Positions 22,763-40,880 of a stretch of DNA of 64,000 bases are shown here, in pieces; within the stretch, counting starts at the first letter, position 1, and each line of letters opens with the position of its first letter. Source of the stretch: Pogonophryne albipinna (taxonomy: Eukaryota > Chordata > Actinopteri > Perciformes > Artedidraconidae); the NCBI GenBank assembly GCA_028583405.1, contig JAPTMU010000087.1:124001-188000 (forward strand), read 5' to 3'. The translations under genes and the position numbers were made by a program. Under the pieces are notes generated by a model. It had not been told where the DNA came from. It searched no databases and was given only the letters and a program-made list of their open reading frames with translations.

Positions 22763-24126
22763 GGGGGCGGCAGTGGTTCAGTCTGTAGGGGGTTGGACTG
22801 CAATTTTGATCTCTTGAATTTTATGCTGAGCCACGCGAGACATGCTGTTAAAATAAGAAGGAATGTAGCCCATTATGAGGACAGAAAAGTCGAAGTGTGG
22901 AACATTTTCGTTCGGACAATGAAAAGAGACATTGACATTTTACACGGATACCACGAGAAAGATAAATTCACAGAGGACTTTGTGGAGGGTAGCACCCTCA
23001 TTGAATCGAAGGCAAAATAAAATATCATTTTGTGAACAGGAAATGTTAAAGGCTGGTTGATGGCAATTAATGTTTTTTTAGTTAATCTTGTTTACATCAG
23101 TGTGAACAGTTACATTTTGTTCAATCAGGAGAGACGGTTTTGATGTAATAATACATATTTAATACGCAGATACACAAATGAATGTGACGATTTAGGCCCC
23201 GTTGTGCAGGAGTATCATTCGGGAGGGTAGAACCGATCCGATGAAAACCCCCCGGGGTCTAGACACTGGTGGTGGTGAATGGATAGTTGGGTCGGTCTGA
23301 AGGGTAGGGGCTTAGCTTGACCCTGGATTCAGAGGGACAGGAGGTGAAAAGGGGTGGAGGAGGGTTGCGTTGAGTCACCTGAAATGACAGCTGTCAGAGG
23401 GGAAAGAGCAGAGTTTAAAGGGTTTGATACACGCTATGATAGGCTCTTGGGAATAGAGCGAAGTGATTGGCTAAACTGAAGAGTGACGCCCCCGGTCACT
23501 TATTGAGAGGAGAGAGAGTAGAAACATGGAGATAGAAATACATGAATGAGTAAAGACGGTCTTGCTGGTTGAACTTGCGCTGAGCTTCATTTGTTGGTTT
23601 AAAAGCATTTTTTGAGGATGAATCATATTTTGATTATTACTTTTATGTTTTAAGTCACAAGCCAGATAAAATTGGTCCAAATTGGACAAAAATAACACTT
23701 TTCTTGTAAATAAATGTAATAAAATGTCATTTTGCCAAATGTTATAATTAAATGTTAAAAAAAAGAAAGAAAGGTTGGACTTTGTACCGAAGGGTCGCCG
23801 GTTCAAGTCCCGATCGGACCAACAAATACGGAGTGTGGACTAGTACTGGAGAGGAGCCAGTTCACCTCCTGGGCCACTGCCAAAGTGCCCTTGAGCAAGG
23901 CACCTAACCCCCAACTGCTCACTGGTGCCGGCTAGACTGGCTGCCTCTGCTCTGACCTCTCAATGCATGTGTGCATATAACTGTGTGTATTTGTATATGT
24001 ATGTGCATGTTGTAATCATAACTGGGTGTACTTGTATGTATCTGTATTTAAAAAAGCATGTGCGTGTATAACAGAGTGGAAATTGAATTTCCCCCTTGGG
24101 GGATCAATAAAGCTCCATCTTCTTCT
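22763..24126 (+). mobile_element. tRNA-derived SINE, split by a LINE insertion
   Basis: Head gggggcggcagtggttcag at 22763; B box GGTTCAAGTCC at 23800-23810; body ggcacctaacccccaactgc; tail gaatttcccccttggggg and aataaagctcc. TCATAT flanks it (22757-22762 and 24127-24132). The related copy at 43.35 kb has the same site without a SINE, which confirms the insertion. A 973-bp LINE piece sits between the A-box region and the B box. Confidence 0.88.
22800..23772 (+). mobile_element. 5'-truncated LINE inserted in the SINE head
   Basis: Flanked by GGTTGGACT (22791-22799 and 23773-23781) and ending in an A-rich tail (aaaaaaaagaaagaaa), the signature of target-primed reverse transcription. Its 5' part encodes a frame to 23020 containing LLNFMLSHARHAVKIRRNV and VEVWNIFVRTMKRDI, which resembles the extreme C-terminus of LINE ORF2 proteins. 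The remainder is 3' UTR. Clade not determined. Confidence 0.75.
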
Positions 24127-24320
24127 TCATATATATTATTCTGAGATGGACCAATCTGCACAATGACTACTTTTACTTTTGGTACTTTAAGTATATTTTG
24201 ATGATAATCTTTTTTTAATTGAGTAACACTTTAAATGCGGAGCTATCACTTGAAACAGAGTCCTCCTACACTCTGGTACTTCTACTTTTACTCAAGTACA
24301 ACATCTAGATGCCTCCTTCC

Positions 24321-25529
24321 CCTTCTTTGCTACATTTGATTCATACTCTCCCAGATTTCACACTTAACCTCTCACTTACTAATACTTGCATTTCCCTTCT
24401 TTAAAGCCCTCTTTGCCAGCTCATCCGCTCTCTCATTCCACCTCCAGCACACATGAGGAGGGGCCCACAGATACTGAACCTGCACTCCCTGAGGACTGCT
24501 TGCAGCATATCTTGTAAAGATTGTGCATGTCCCCCTCTAGTGGGTGCACCTTAAACTGACTGAAGACGCTGGCCTTCCCAACACAAAGTATTTAAAGTGC
24601 TGAAAATAGTACAAGAACTTGAAGTGGAGTTGTCTCAGTCCATAGGAACCAAGACTGTGGACTAGTGCCCAGAGTGCCACTCCAGGGCAGTGCCGAGGTG
24701 AACCAGAGCTCTGTATATTGGTTCCCTGATACTTGGATGGGTAAAATGCAGAGATTATATTGTGCTGTGTTAGTGCTGCTGTTTACTTGTTTGACGATTT
24801 AACTTGAATTAAATTCATATTTTTAATTTTCCCTTTCATTAAGTACAATACTCAGGTGTTAACACTTGCTTAGTAGTGCTGCATTTCAAGGGTATTTTTA
24901 TGGAAGGCTTAGGATATTTATGAACAGAGGTCTGAAGCCTCAGATCCTGACATGTATTGTCTCAGGGTATTGGATCACAATAGCCGAGCTGCTGAGGAGT
25001 GGATGGTGTGCTGACGCCTCAATCATACAGCTGGGTTTTACCTCACATCTATTTCATATTTAAAAATATGTAAATAAAAAAGGTCAGTGTCATAGTTGAT
25101 CCTATATGATTCAATTCATCGGTTCAAATGTACTGAAAATAGATTCTTATCATGAAGTCCTATTGACAACCTACACCATTTGTGTGTTGGAGCAGAAAGG
25201 CTTAAGAGCTGATAATAAAAATGTTGCCTTTACAGTTTGATCCTTGTGTAAAACATCACACAAAAATGTAAATGTTTGCTGATCTTTTTCTTTACAAAAT
25301 ATAGCGTATACATACAGCAGCTTAGTTATGTTGAATCGTGTCTGTCTTTAAAACTGATTTTTTTAAGGGCCTATATGTGCTATTCACTCGTTCTCCTGCT
25401 CAACATTCTCATGATGATTCTTCATTGTACTCAAATCAAATAATATAACCAAAGGATGGAGAATAGAAACCACACAAGCTAAATAAGGAAATAGTGCTTC
25501 TAGTTTTGGCCTTAGGTGTGACCCTTCTG
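24321..25529. other. Intergenic DNA, no gene seen
   Basis: 24340-24560 looks like part of a decayed retroelement; the rest is AT-rich with no recognisable feature. Confidence 0.4.
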
Positions 25530-28499
25530 CACTCTAAAAACGAATTCAGGCGACCTTTCACCTCCACTTAATTAAATGCATGGTTGCAAGATAAAAATGT
25601 GAGTTAATTGATTTAGATAAACATTTTAAGTTGCAAACATTAATTTATAAGTTGTGTTGACGTAATAATGTTGGTAATTACATCAACTTAATATTGTGTG
25701 TAATTTGAACTCTGATTTCTGTGTTAATTGACTTAAAACTAAATTCAAGTTGTAGTAAGTAATACAATTGGCTTGATAACTTAATTGTTCTACACCTTGA
25801 GTTAAGGATTTCAAGTCCACTCCCACTTAACATGCCTGGACAAGTTCCCACAGTTAAGACAAATAGAAATATACAAAGGACATTTTAAGGTGAGTGTCAT
25901 CTTTTGTCATTCAAATACAGTAGATAGCCTTGTAGTTGCACTGTATAGGCAAATTGCTGTTTGACCAAAACTAGCAGCCTTTGAACTGTAAATAGTTCTG
26001 TGAGAGGATACAAAGTAGTAGAGGCTACTGTGAGAGTAAAAATACTTTGGTTACTATTGTGATATCGCTTTTTATTCAAATGAATCTCTGTGAAGCAGAT
26101 CAAGGATGCTTCTTGAGGTAGGATCGTTATTTAGAGTTGTCATTGAAATGCAAGTTGTTGGCAGTCACCCATTCAGAATATATTCATTTAGGTCATTTCT
26201 CTTTTTTTCCTTTTTCAAAAATAGCACAATACAATTGAAGTACGCAGAGAACTATAGCCATCCGCTGCCTTGTCGTATACCTTGGAGAAAAGGAAGAGGA
26301 CCTTTTCAAGGAGTTTAGCGACGTAATTACAAATCTTGAAATAAAATAAAATCCATGACACAGTGTAAAAACACAGGACAAAAGCACTGCTCTCTGTCAG
26401 TTACATTTTGAAGCATATTGCACTTTTGGCCACACCCCAATCAATAATATCTTAGCAACGTTCAGCATGGATAGGTGTTGACAGCAATGGCATGGGAAAA
26501 GGATTGTGTAACATTTGAAAAGTGGCTTCTGCTCTTCACTTAACCAGTTCACATAATGTATGGAACCTGCAAAACAGATGAGAAGATGCACTAAAACGTA
26601 TCTACTAAATCTGTCCACATGCATTGAAACACTAGGCAAAGTACTCAAAAACACCTCTGTGTGTCTTCAGGACCACGTTGCCATGAAGACACACACATGC
26701 AGACTCAATAGGTGAAAACAATACCTGCGTTGCTTTAGCAGCTGGTAATAATGGCTCTGAATTCGCTAAGAGTGACAGTTTAAAAAGTATGCAATTACCT
26801 AATTCATTATCTCTTATGCGCTAACCTATTGTTTAATGTGCTTCAAAAGGACATGAATATCGCCTTCATCAGTGACCGGTCCACCCAGGATCTGACCATA
26901 CGATGGCAGCCATCTTGGTGGAGGGAAACAAATGAATGAGCATTCTGCGTTAAATGTGTTCATACAGTTTGAAATAACGACTGTCGGCAGTGTAAACATC
27001 TTTGTTACATCTTTTGTCAAATGGATGTGTGTGATCTGCAGATTGGTGGCCATTGAGAGCTTGTTTCTGTAGTTTTACAAAAACTTTACAGATTTGGCAC
27101 TGGTTCTAAATATGCAAAGGCCTCTAACTTCGTTGTGATGGCAGCATGTATTTTCTGTGTCCCCATGTCCCATGGTAATATGGCTAATGTGTTTATTTAT
27201 TATTTGTGGGGCAATTTAAATTTGTGTTATTTATCTTTTTTTTCAAGATTGAAATGAAGCTCAACGCAAGTTCTTTCAGGAAGACTGGGTGTATATACAT
27301 TCACTCTGCAGCTGCATATAATCAGCTCATCACAGGCGTTCTCTTTAACCTATTACATTTCACCTCATTCTCCAGCAGCCAATCAACGTGCTGCAGCCAA
27401 ACTGTAAAATGGTTCTCCTCTCTCCTGCAGTCAGCTGTGATTTCAGGTGGTCATGCACCTTATCATATGGCATGTGTCAATAAATGTTAAAACTAAATGA
27501 ATTCTCTCCTGATTGAAACATCATGTGTTGAAATAAACAACTGCAGTTCAAAATAAAAAGTGAATTGCCTAATATTTTTGTTGTGGAATCAATTAATTTC
27601 TTTCTTTAAAGGCAAAAACATGAAAAAGCTAAGAAAAAAAACGATTGAATACAATATATTTGGAGCAACTTAATTTATAAATGGTTGTCAACTTAAAAAC
27701 GTGTGTTCACAATGATGGTAATTAAGTACATACAACTTTAAATTCTTTTTAAATCATACGGTAAAACAAGTTGGAACAACTTAATTTTTGGAGTAATCAA
27801 CTTAAAAACTTGTATCCCGAATGAGGGTAATTAAAGGTGGGGTAGGTAAGTTTGAGAAACCGGCTCGAGATACACTTGTTATATTCCATGGAATGCTCAT
27901 AACATCCCGATAGCAATGAATATCTTAAGTGCTTTGACAAAAAATACATTAAAAAATGTCATCTGTGGAAGCCGTGGTACTGTAAAAAGCACGACCAATC
28001 ATCTGAGCCGGCCCGGCTAAAATAACTGGATGGCCTACCTGCCTGTCAGCCTTCCATCTGTGCACAAACTTATCTCGTGCCCTCATTGGTCATGTGCGCG
28101 TTCGTGTGTGTTGGAGGAGGGGCTCTGTAAGGAAGTAGCAGATTTCTTCCGGCTGTGTATTTTCAAATTCTAGTGCACTCAAGCTGGTTTCTCCAAAATT
28201 ACCTACCCCACCTTTAAGTACATACAACTTAAAATTCCTTTTAAATCATACGGTAAAACAAGTCGGAACAACTTAATCTTTTGAGTAATCAACTTCAAAA
28301 ATGGTGTTTATGCAACCAATTATTAAGTAAGTGGTAATTAAAAACACCTCTGATTGTAGAAGAAAAGCCTTCTCCCCTAGCTCAAATAACTTTGTTGCTT
28401 TAAGACAATTTCATTAGAAGTTGTCTTAACTCAATAAACATTGATGCAAACTGTTGCGTTGATTTTCTTTGTTGAGCAAAGGCATTTGTTTTTAGAGTG
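25530..28499. mobile_element. Element with CACTCTAAAAAC inverted ends
   Basis: CACTCTAAAAACGAAT at 25530 is matched by the complement of GCATTTGTTTTTAGAGTG ending at 28499. The interior holds many short ttaagttg/caacttaa repeats, including two near copies of aagtacatacaac (27725 and 28216). No transposase frame seen. No convincing target duplication (only TG on each side), so the 3-kb span could be two abutting elements. Confidence 0.5.
27831..28217. mobile_element. TTAA-flanked MITE, family B copy 2
   Basis: TTAA at 27831-27834 and 28214-28217; inverted ends AGGTGGGGTAGGTAA exact. A host-element repeat at about 27719 carries ggtaattaagtacatac uninterrupted and so serves as an internal empty site. 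387 bases; close match to 11665-12044. Confidence 0.92.
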
Positions 28500-28520
28500 T
28501 GGTTGCAATGGATAAAGTTG

Positions 28521-29668
<1,148 letters not shown>

Positions 29669-29682
29669 ATTATTATTATTAA

Positions 29683-29742
<60 letters not shown>
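29669..29742. repeat. (TTA)n microsatellite
   Basis: Trinucleotide array with one aat interruption. Confidence 0.97.
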
Positions 29743-29989
29743 CCTAAGACTATCTATCAAATACATGGCCAGTGTGTTATAACCAGAAGCCTACAATGAA
29801 ATGAAAAAAAGGGTTTCACAGGGAATGAAGTTTATCGTGGTGCTGTCAAAATAGTTCCCCATTCAGTGATGGTAGCCTAAGTTGTTCACTCCGTTATCAA
29901 TATGCATATGCACTCATAGACTTGATTTGAGAAGGAACGTGCCATATGTCCTTTAATAAAGGATGTAGCAGTGATACAGTAGACATTGT

Positions 29990-30457
29990 TCGGTCACTAC
30001 AGCTCCATGGCCACACGGCCATGGAACTTCAGAGCAGGAGCTTTTGGCGTGGCCATAAACGCAGGACGTGTTGCAGGCAGCAGGCGGGAGCGGCAGCAGC
30101 GCGGCACGGCGCGGCATAGCGCGGCATAGCGCCGCATCACACCGACACGAGTGTTCCAGAGAGAGCCGAGAAACGCTGCGATTCTCCGCTCTCTGCCCAC
30201 GGACTCTTTACCTCCAGCGGGGACGCAATGCTCTGGATTATGTAGGATTCGAGGGTTTCTTTTATCATCTCGCTTTTTTTTTGTTTGTTCTTGTTTTGTA
30301 CTTTCACCGGATTGCCTGCAAACTGAGAGCCGTAGTGCCGCCGGAGTAGCCCTGTTCATCTGTCGCCTACGGAGGGAGGGAGGGGGGGAGAACTTTAGTG
30401 GAAGTCACCCAAGAGAACACACGGTGTGACAACATTTGGCCGGACAACACTTTCCTC
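29990..30457 (+). promoter_or_regulatory. enah: GC-rich promoter and 5' UTR, putative enah
   Basis: Base composition changes sharply to GC/CpG-rich at about 30060-30200 (gcggcagcagcgcggcacgg) in AT-rich surroundings. A pyrimidine- and purine-rich leader then runs to an ATG at 30458. This looks like a CpG-island promoter with a long 5' UTR. The transcription start cannot be placed exactly. Confidence 0.5.
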
Positions 30458-30462
30458 ATGAG
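30458..30462 (+). CDS. enah: Putative first coding exon of enah (Met plus part of Ser)
   Basis: Exon sequence ends cctcATGAG, followed by GTGAGAAG, a strong donor. Ena/VASP family genes encode only Met and two bases of a Ser codon in exon 1 (proteins begin Met-Ser-Glu), so ATGAG plus a donor is what enah exon 1 should look like. Vertebrate synteny places ENAH next to SRP9 and EPHX1 and transcribed away from them, as here. ENAH promotes actin filament elongation at leading edges and adhesions. Exon 2 was not found in the remaining 33.5 kb, consistent with a long first intron. The identification is an inference from splice pattern and gene order. Confidence 0.5.
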
Positions 30463-35010
<4,548 letters not shown>

Positions 35011-35013
35011 GTT

Positions 35014-35319
<306 letters not shown>

Positions 35320-35535
35320 TAATCCATAGTCCATAATACTTTGATGTTTACAGTGAGAACAGCTGTGAGGTCTGTGCAGAAAGCAGAGCAGTGTGTATAA
35401 TATATATCACTCAGTATAACAGGCCTACATTATTCCCTTTGTATGCTTTAGTTTAGTAGATATCTACAAACAAACAGTCGATATTTGTCTAAAACCATTT
35501 AGTGCTTCACATAATAAAATGCATATTGGCTGTAG

Positions 35536-37411
35536 CAGTAGCGGCGCCAGAGATTTTCTTTAGGGGGTGCTGTGGGGTAGCTTGACGTTTCATAGAGGGT
35601 GCTCAAACATTAAGGGTTTCCCATTAATGCACCAGCGCTACAGTTGAATTTTCTACTGCAACACTCCCCACACGCACACACAGTGCACCCGCGACTGTTA
35701 CAATGAAGGCTCGATAAATCAGCTCACGGCATATGAGGGGGTAAAGTGCTATTTTACAAGTGGGGAGTGGACCTCACCTCCTCTAGAGTCCTCACCTCCT
35801 TCCCCCGGGAAGATTTTTTTTTTAAATATTGAAGTTAAAAGCATCAATCTGGTGCACTTTGAGAGCAACATTAAGAGATCTATGGATTCATCTCTCAACA
35901 CCCATATGAAACAGAACTGTAAACAGATTTTCTATTTCTTTATAGATATTTTACAAATCACTCCACTTTTAAACAAACCGTTTGAGACCCACTGAGATAA
36001 CTAGACTAAAGTTAACTATCTAAACACTGAGAGTCCTTTACTTCACCTGAGCTGAGGTTATCTGAGACTCTCCGTCTGACAGGAGAGTTCTCCCTCCACC
36101 TTGTTGTTGAAAAAGCTCCTTATACCCGTTAGCTTGGCTAGCTAGCACCAGATGCTAACCACAACGATCTCCGGTAGATCTCTCTCTCTCTCGCTCGCGC
36201 ACGCACACAAAATGGCTCGTGCCACACACACACACAAAGCAGAGCTTGAATGAAACATGGAGACCCAGAAGTAAGCTACTTGTACTCACGAGGCCTATTA
36301 TGTGCAGATCGCCAATTTCGGGGCCGATCGCCGGAATCAGTATCGGCCGATACCGATCGCCGATCCGATCGAGTGGGCGGGGCCTAAATGGAAGATTTAA
36401 ACTTTAAATCTTCCATTTAAAGGTATGTTTAAAACTCAGTTAATGCTCATTCACTGGAGCTTCCACAAACAACAATCAACTTAATTATTACATTCAAATG
36501 AAGTACATTATTCAAGTTTACATTCACTTTGGATAATAACACGGGAGAAATTAGCGGAAGCGCTCTCTTTTTCTCTCTCCCCCCCTCTCCCTATCTCCCC
36601 CCTCCTGACAGCCTGTCAGTATTTCATGCAGCTCACTGATCCAGTAATGAGTGACCCGACAGTGAAGAATAAATATATTTATAACTAGTTTAGCTTGTTC
36701 CAGAGGTAGATAAAATAGCTAAGTGTGTTAGGTCTAACTCTTAGTGTGTGTTTCGCTCCGCTCACCGGTCCGGCGGGCGGAGCTGCAGGATTTCTGCTTC
36801 ACACACGTTGCATACCGCTATTTTACTGTCTTTTTCGGACACCTTAAAATAATGCCAGACCGGTGAAGCCATTTTGGCGAGCTTGTTTTGCCGCACACAG
36901 AGAAAAGTGTCATGTATTTTACGTCATGCGATCGGCTCTCGCGATCGGCATGTTTAGAGAGCACCGATCGATCGGTAGAGAGTGTGTATCGGCCGATCTC
37001 GATCGGTGACCGATCGATCGGAGCATCCCTACTTTCAGGTGGTTTTGATTGAGTGTCCACACATGGACGTTTAAGGACTAAAAAACTATCAATTTTTCAC
37101 TTTGCTGTTAGCAAATAATTTGGCGCTCTAGCTAACAGGAAGTCACTCAAGTGTCACAAAGTAGTTTACCCTATGGGTAGGTCAAAAATCGAATGGGTGC
37201 TGGCCATTGGCCTAATCATATCACCTGTGTTGGCTTTATGTTTTTAGTCAAACATTTCTTTGTTTCACATTTGCATTGATGTAATCAATAATTTTTCTAA
37301 TTTAATAAAAATAATAATAATAATTTTTGAAAAAACAAACAAACACATATTTCTTGGGGGTGCTTAGGGGGTGCGTCAGCACCCCCTAGCTCCCCCCTGG
37401 CGCCGCCCCTG
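35536..37411. mobile_element. hAT-type element with GGCTGTAG target duplication
   Basis: Left CAGTAGCGGCGCCAGAG, right CTGGCGCCGCCCCTG. GGCTGTAG is present at 35528-35535 and 37412-37419, exact. 1876 bases without a transposase frame. It contains a second repeat (about 36300-37031) rich in CCGATCG. Confidence 0.9.
36300..37031. mobile_element. Second repeat inside the hAT, shared with 48879-49626
   Basis: Runs from gcagatcgccaatttcgg to a right end gatcggagcatcccta. Its interior (aaaactcagttaatg, cacaaacaac, aataacacgggagaaa) is the same as the middle of 48879-49626. The gggatgc-type end resembles 18085-18937. The left terminus is not clear. Confidence 0.55.
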
Positions 37412-38460
37412 GGCTGTAGCCTGATATTACAGATGTAGCACTCCAGATAGGACTCACATGGGTGTGTCCCAGTCAAAAGCCCAGTGGATCCCAGTGGCTG
37501 GGGCGTTGCCAAATTGCTAGAGGGCATTGCCAAAGTTCTCCATGTGTTCAATTACAGGATTTAACCATGAGATGGCGCTTCATTCACAAATACACAAAGA
37601 CAACTGGGTGTTGTAGTACTTAGTCTGTTTGCAATGTTTGCAGCTCTGCAGTTGTGTTTGTTGAATACTGTAGCATTTAATCACTTATTTGTTATGGTTT
37701 TCACAGGCTACTATAATGAAAAAACATCAATATTTTAGATCAAATAAAGTATATAGTTTGCTTTATGCAGTATATTTTTGTAATATTGTTGGGGTGTTTT
37801 TACACAGTACAGTAGATTGAAGTAAATCAACTTATACATTAAGATAAGATAAGATGGACCTTTATTAATCCCGTGGGGAAATTCAGTAGTTCAAACAGCA
37901 ACAGGGTGAGAGTGAAAAACAGGATAGCACAGATTCACACAGATTAATAAAATCAAAAATAAGATGAGCGATAAAAATAAAAATAATAATGAGAAACTAT
38001 GTAATAAGAAATGAATAAAACTAAAATATAATTATCATATCATATATTATAATGTATTGTATTATTAAGTAATATCATACATTAACCCCATTATAGCAGA
38101 TGCCACATTGAATGGATGAACACATTTATGCATCAATAATTACAACAGAGTAATTCTAAATACAAGTTGTAAAAATACTTATATGTATTTAATATTAATA
38201 ACATAATGATTAATTTCAGATGATAATACTTTTCAGGGTTAGGTCTGGTCTGACAGCGCTTAGCTCTCTGCTGCAGAGAAGATCACTGCTCTAAACAAAG
38301 TCAAAAATCCTACATCCAGACGAAATAAATATAATTAAGTATGATGAATACGTTAAGTCTTGTTCATTGTTTTTCACTTTTATTAAATGTTTGATATTTC
38401 CGGCACAGACCCTTTCATACCGGCAATGCGCGATAGAAACAACAGAAAGTGCGACAGTTT
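37412..38460. other. Intronic DNA with a retroelement tail
   Basis: 37843-37925 (aagataagatggaccttt, attaatcccgtggggaaa) looks like the 3' end of a LINE or SINE in minus orientation. The rest is AT-rich without recognisable features. Confidence 0.45.
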
Positions 38461-38468
38461 AAATATGC

Positions 38469-39073
38469 CAGTGTTAATTTCGTCAACGAAAACGATGACG
38501 AAAAATGTTCGTCAACAACCTTTTTTACATGACTAAGACGAGACGATGACGAGCTAAAAATAGATTATTGATAACGAAAACTATGACAAAATGTATATTT
38601 AGTTTTCGTTGACGAGACGAGACGGGACTAAGGTGTTAATGGTGGACTATCGGACATTCAAAATGCAGCATATTTTCCCCCAAGTGTCCATCTTGTCTGT
38701 CAAAATGCATCTTACGTTTCTAACTTGCAATATCATTATTTCCGCTCTCTTCACTCCAGAAGAGCGATCTCCCTGTGTCTCTCTGTGTGCGGGGGGCGGG
38801 GCCTAACAGACATGCTGCAGCGGACACAGAGATCTGCCGGGGACGGAGCGTTCAGAGAGTATAGAGACACATTTTGACTAAAAGTTGACTAAAATGTAAT
38901 TTTTCATCGACTAAAAGTTGACTAAAACGTTTTGAGTTTTCGTCGACTAAAACTAGACTAAAACTAGACTAAAACTACGAAGGATAGGAATGACTAAAAT
39001 GTAACTAAAACTAATAACCATTTTCGTCTAAAGACTAAGACTAAATCAAAAACAGCTGCCAAAATTAACACTG
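38469..39073. mobile_element. hAT-like element, CAGTGTTAATTTCG family, copy 1
   Basis: Begins CAGTGTTAATTTCGTC and ends AAAATTAACACTG; AAATATGC at 38461-38468 and 39074-39081 is an exact 8-bp duplication. 605 bases, packed with cgactaaaa/ttagtcg motifs. A second, longer copy is at 60552-61643. Confidence 0.92.
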
Positions 39074-40165
39074 AAATATGCGAACACAAACCTACAGACT
39101 GGGGGTTGGGAGATCACAGGAGGGGGGGGGGGGGGGAAGAGCTGTGGAATGCGACCATCCCCCTTGGGAGACTTACTCCACACATTCCGATGGCCAATTA
39201 GTTTTAAACAAAGAGTTTGCAGCATACAGCATAGGCAACATGGGGGGGTGGGGGCTTCTCAAAAGATAAAATGCAGATATAATTCACTCTCTCGACTCGC
39301 TGGTATCTCGAGCTGAGCGCTCATTGGTGGTTTTTACCCCGTGCTGCTGATGAAACTCTCCATTGGCTCGGCAAAAGTTTGTTGTTGTTTTGTGTCAGTT
39401 TTACGTCGCCACTTCCATTCACATTTTTCATCATTGTTCCACAATGTTTATCATCATGAAATTAATATCCATATATTTTATACTATACTTGCACTGCTTA
39501 CCGTTTTCATACTTTATATATCTTAGCATATTCATACACACTGTTCATACTGCTCACAGGCTGCTAGTGTATTCATACCCCTCACTGTTTATTCATCATT
39601 CAATTCATTCTATATTTTATTCCGTAGATTGTGTACATTACTTTTCACTTTACTGCTTGTTGCACCGTTAGAAGCTAAACTGCATTTCGTTGTCTCAGTA
39701 CCTGTAATCTGTGCAATAACAATAAAGCAGGCATCTTTAGTGTAGCCTCAACAATCAAGTTCTAAGTAGTGCAATATGAAATAAAAACAACTACACTTTT
39801 GGCAGTGTTGTGGTGCCGAGAGATGGGAGTCGGAGGCGGGGTATCAAAGGTACAAGCTAGACTTTTATTTAGCATCTGAAAACCATTGTAAACAACTTCA
39901 TTCCCGGGAAGCGAAGACCGGCGGAAACAGGAAGTCCGGTTCACTAAAATGTCCGTGCAGAACAATACCCCAACCCATAGATCCGTGGGTGAATAATGTC
40001 AATCACCACAGTGTACCCATTAACAACAACTACACTATTTTGGCAGTGTAACAATTAAACAAGAACTACACTCTTTTGGCAGTAACAATTAGATAAATAA
40101 TAAACTGTCAGACTGACACTGAAGACAAACAAACTATTTTCAGCAATCAATCTGTTTAGTTGACT
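39074..40165. other. Repeat-rich DNA with a G15 tract
   Basis: G15 at 39122-39136. 39640-39735 (gaagctaaactgcatttc, gtgcaataacaataaag) resembles a retroelement 3' end. 39780-40080 has repeats of acaactacac-ttttggcagt interrupted at about 39808-40010 by a block that could be a solo LTR. No host gene seen. Confidence 0.4.
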
Positions 40166-40477
40166 CTAGGTGACATGTGGCGATTTAAAAAAATCGTTTT
40201 TTGGCTGTTTAGATGGTGTTGCTCCATCTGGGTCACTGCCGGTGGTTGAGACGGTGGGGTCTTTGGCAACTAGTTTTATAGCCTCATGTACATTACTTAG
40301 GTGCTTCAGGAGATTGGCATTGCTGTTATTCGATGTGGACAATGCTTTTTGTCCTGCACACAGTTTACATTTGACCATAATATTTTGTGCGTCCTTTATC
40401 CCCACAAATTGAAAATAGTGGTTATATCTCCAAGTTGTAAATGCGCTGCTGCTCTCGCTGATACTTGCATCTGCCAT
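40166..40477 (-). pseudogene. BED zinc-finger N-terminus of a hAT transposase
   Basis: A 103-codon minus frame starting at Met contains a BED finger: CKLC, then about 20 residues, then LLKHLSNVHEA with the paired histidines. The preceding TTWRYNHYFQF is typical of ZBED-like hAT proteins. It stops after about 100 residues, with no catalytic domain, so it is a truncated transposase. The putative element end lies upstream at 40880. Confidence 0.65.
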
Positions 40478-40699
40478 AGTGTGTGTGCTGGTGGTGGGCC
40501 TTGCCGTGTATGTGTGTGTGTTAGCAAGTGTTTGTGTGTCTGTGTATTTTCCCCATAAGGCAAGACCCGCCCAACACTGTCTCTGATTGGCTTACCCTGA
40601 AATGTTACCACGCGTTAACCAATCATCACTCCTCTCTGGTTACTTTCACTTTTCCATGGTGCTGTGAGAGCACATCACTGTATTCGCCTGTAAACTACA

Positions 40700-40880
40700 T
40701 CCGCAGGGAGATTCAGTTCAGTTCCATCACATAATGTAACGCAGTAACGCACCCATTTAAATCACAGTAACTATAACGGCGTTACTGAATTGGAATAGGT
40801 AACTAGTAACGTTATTAGTTACCGCAAAAGGTAGTTGCGTTACAGTAATGCGTTAGTTTGTAACACGTTAGTCCCAACAC
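40700..40880 (-). mobile_element. Terminus of the BED-finger hAT element
   Basis: Minus-strand end CAGTGTTGGGACTAACGTG with many cgttac/gtaacg motifs, similar to the right end at 20700-20831. The other terminus was not located, so the element looks truncated. Confidence 0.6.

Larger units (their letters stand above)
22570..24320. mobile_element. Element with AAGTA-rich ends (hAT-like), outer layer of a three-level nest
   Basis: Left part cacaggtgggaagtaact and right part ending near 24320 (ctacttttactcaagtac). Its interior matches the reverse complement of 43045-44473, for example caaactagctgcaccttt and ggaccaatctgcacaatg. That copy is continuous where this one holds the SINE. The right terminus and target duplication are unclear. 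Confidence 0.65.

Noticed and set aside
23795..23822. tRNA gene suggested by ggttcaagtcc
   Set aside because: It is the B box of a SINE; the body and tail are SINE and the A-box half is separated by a LINE insertion.
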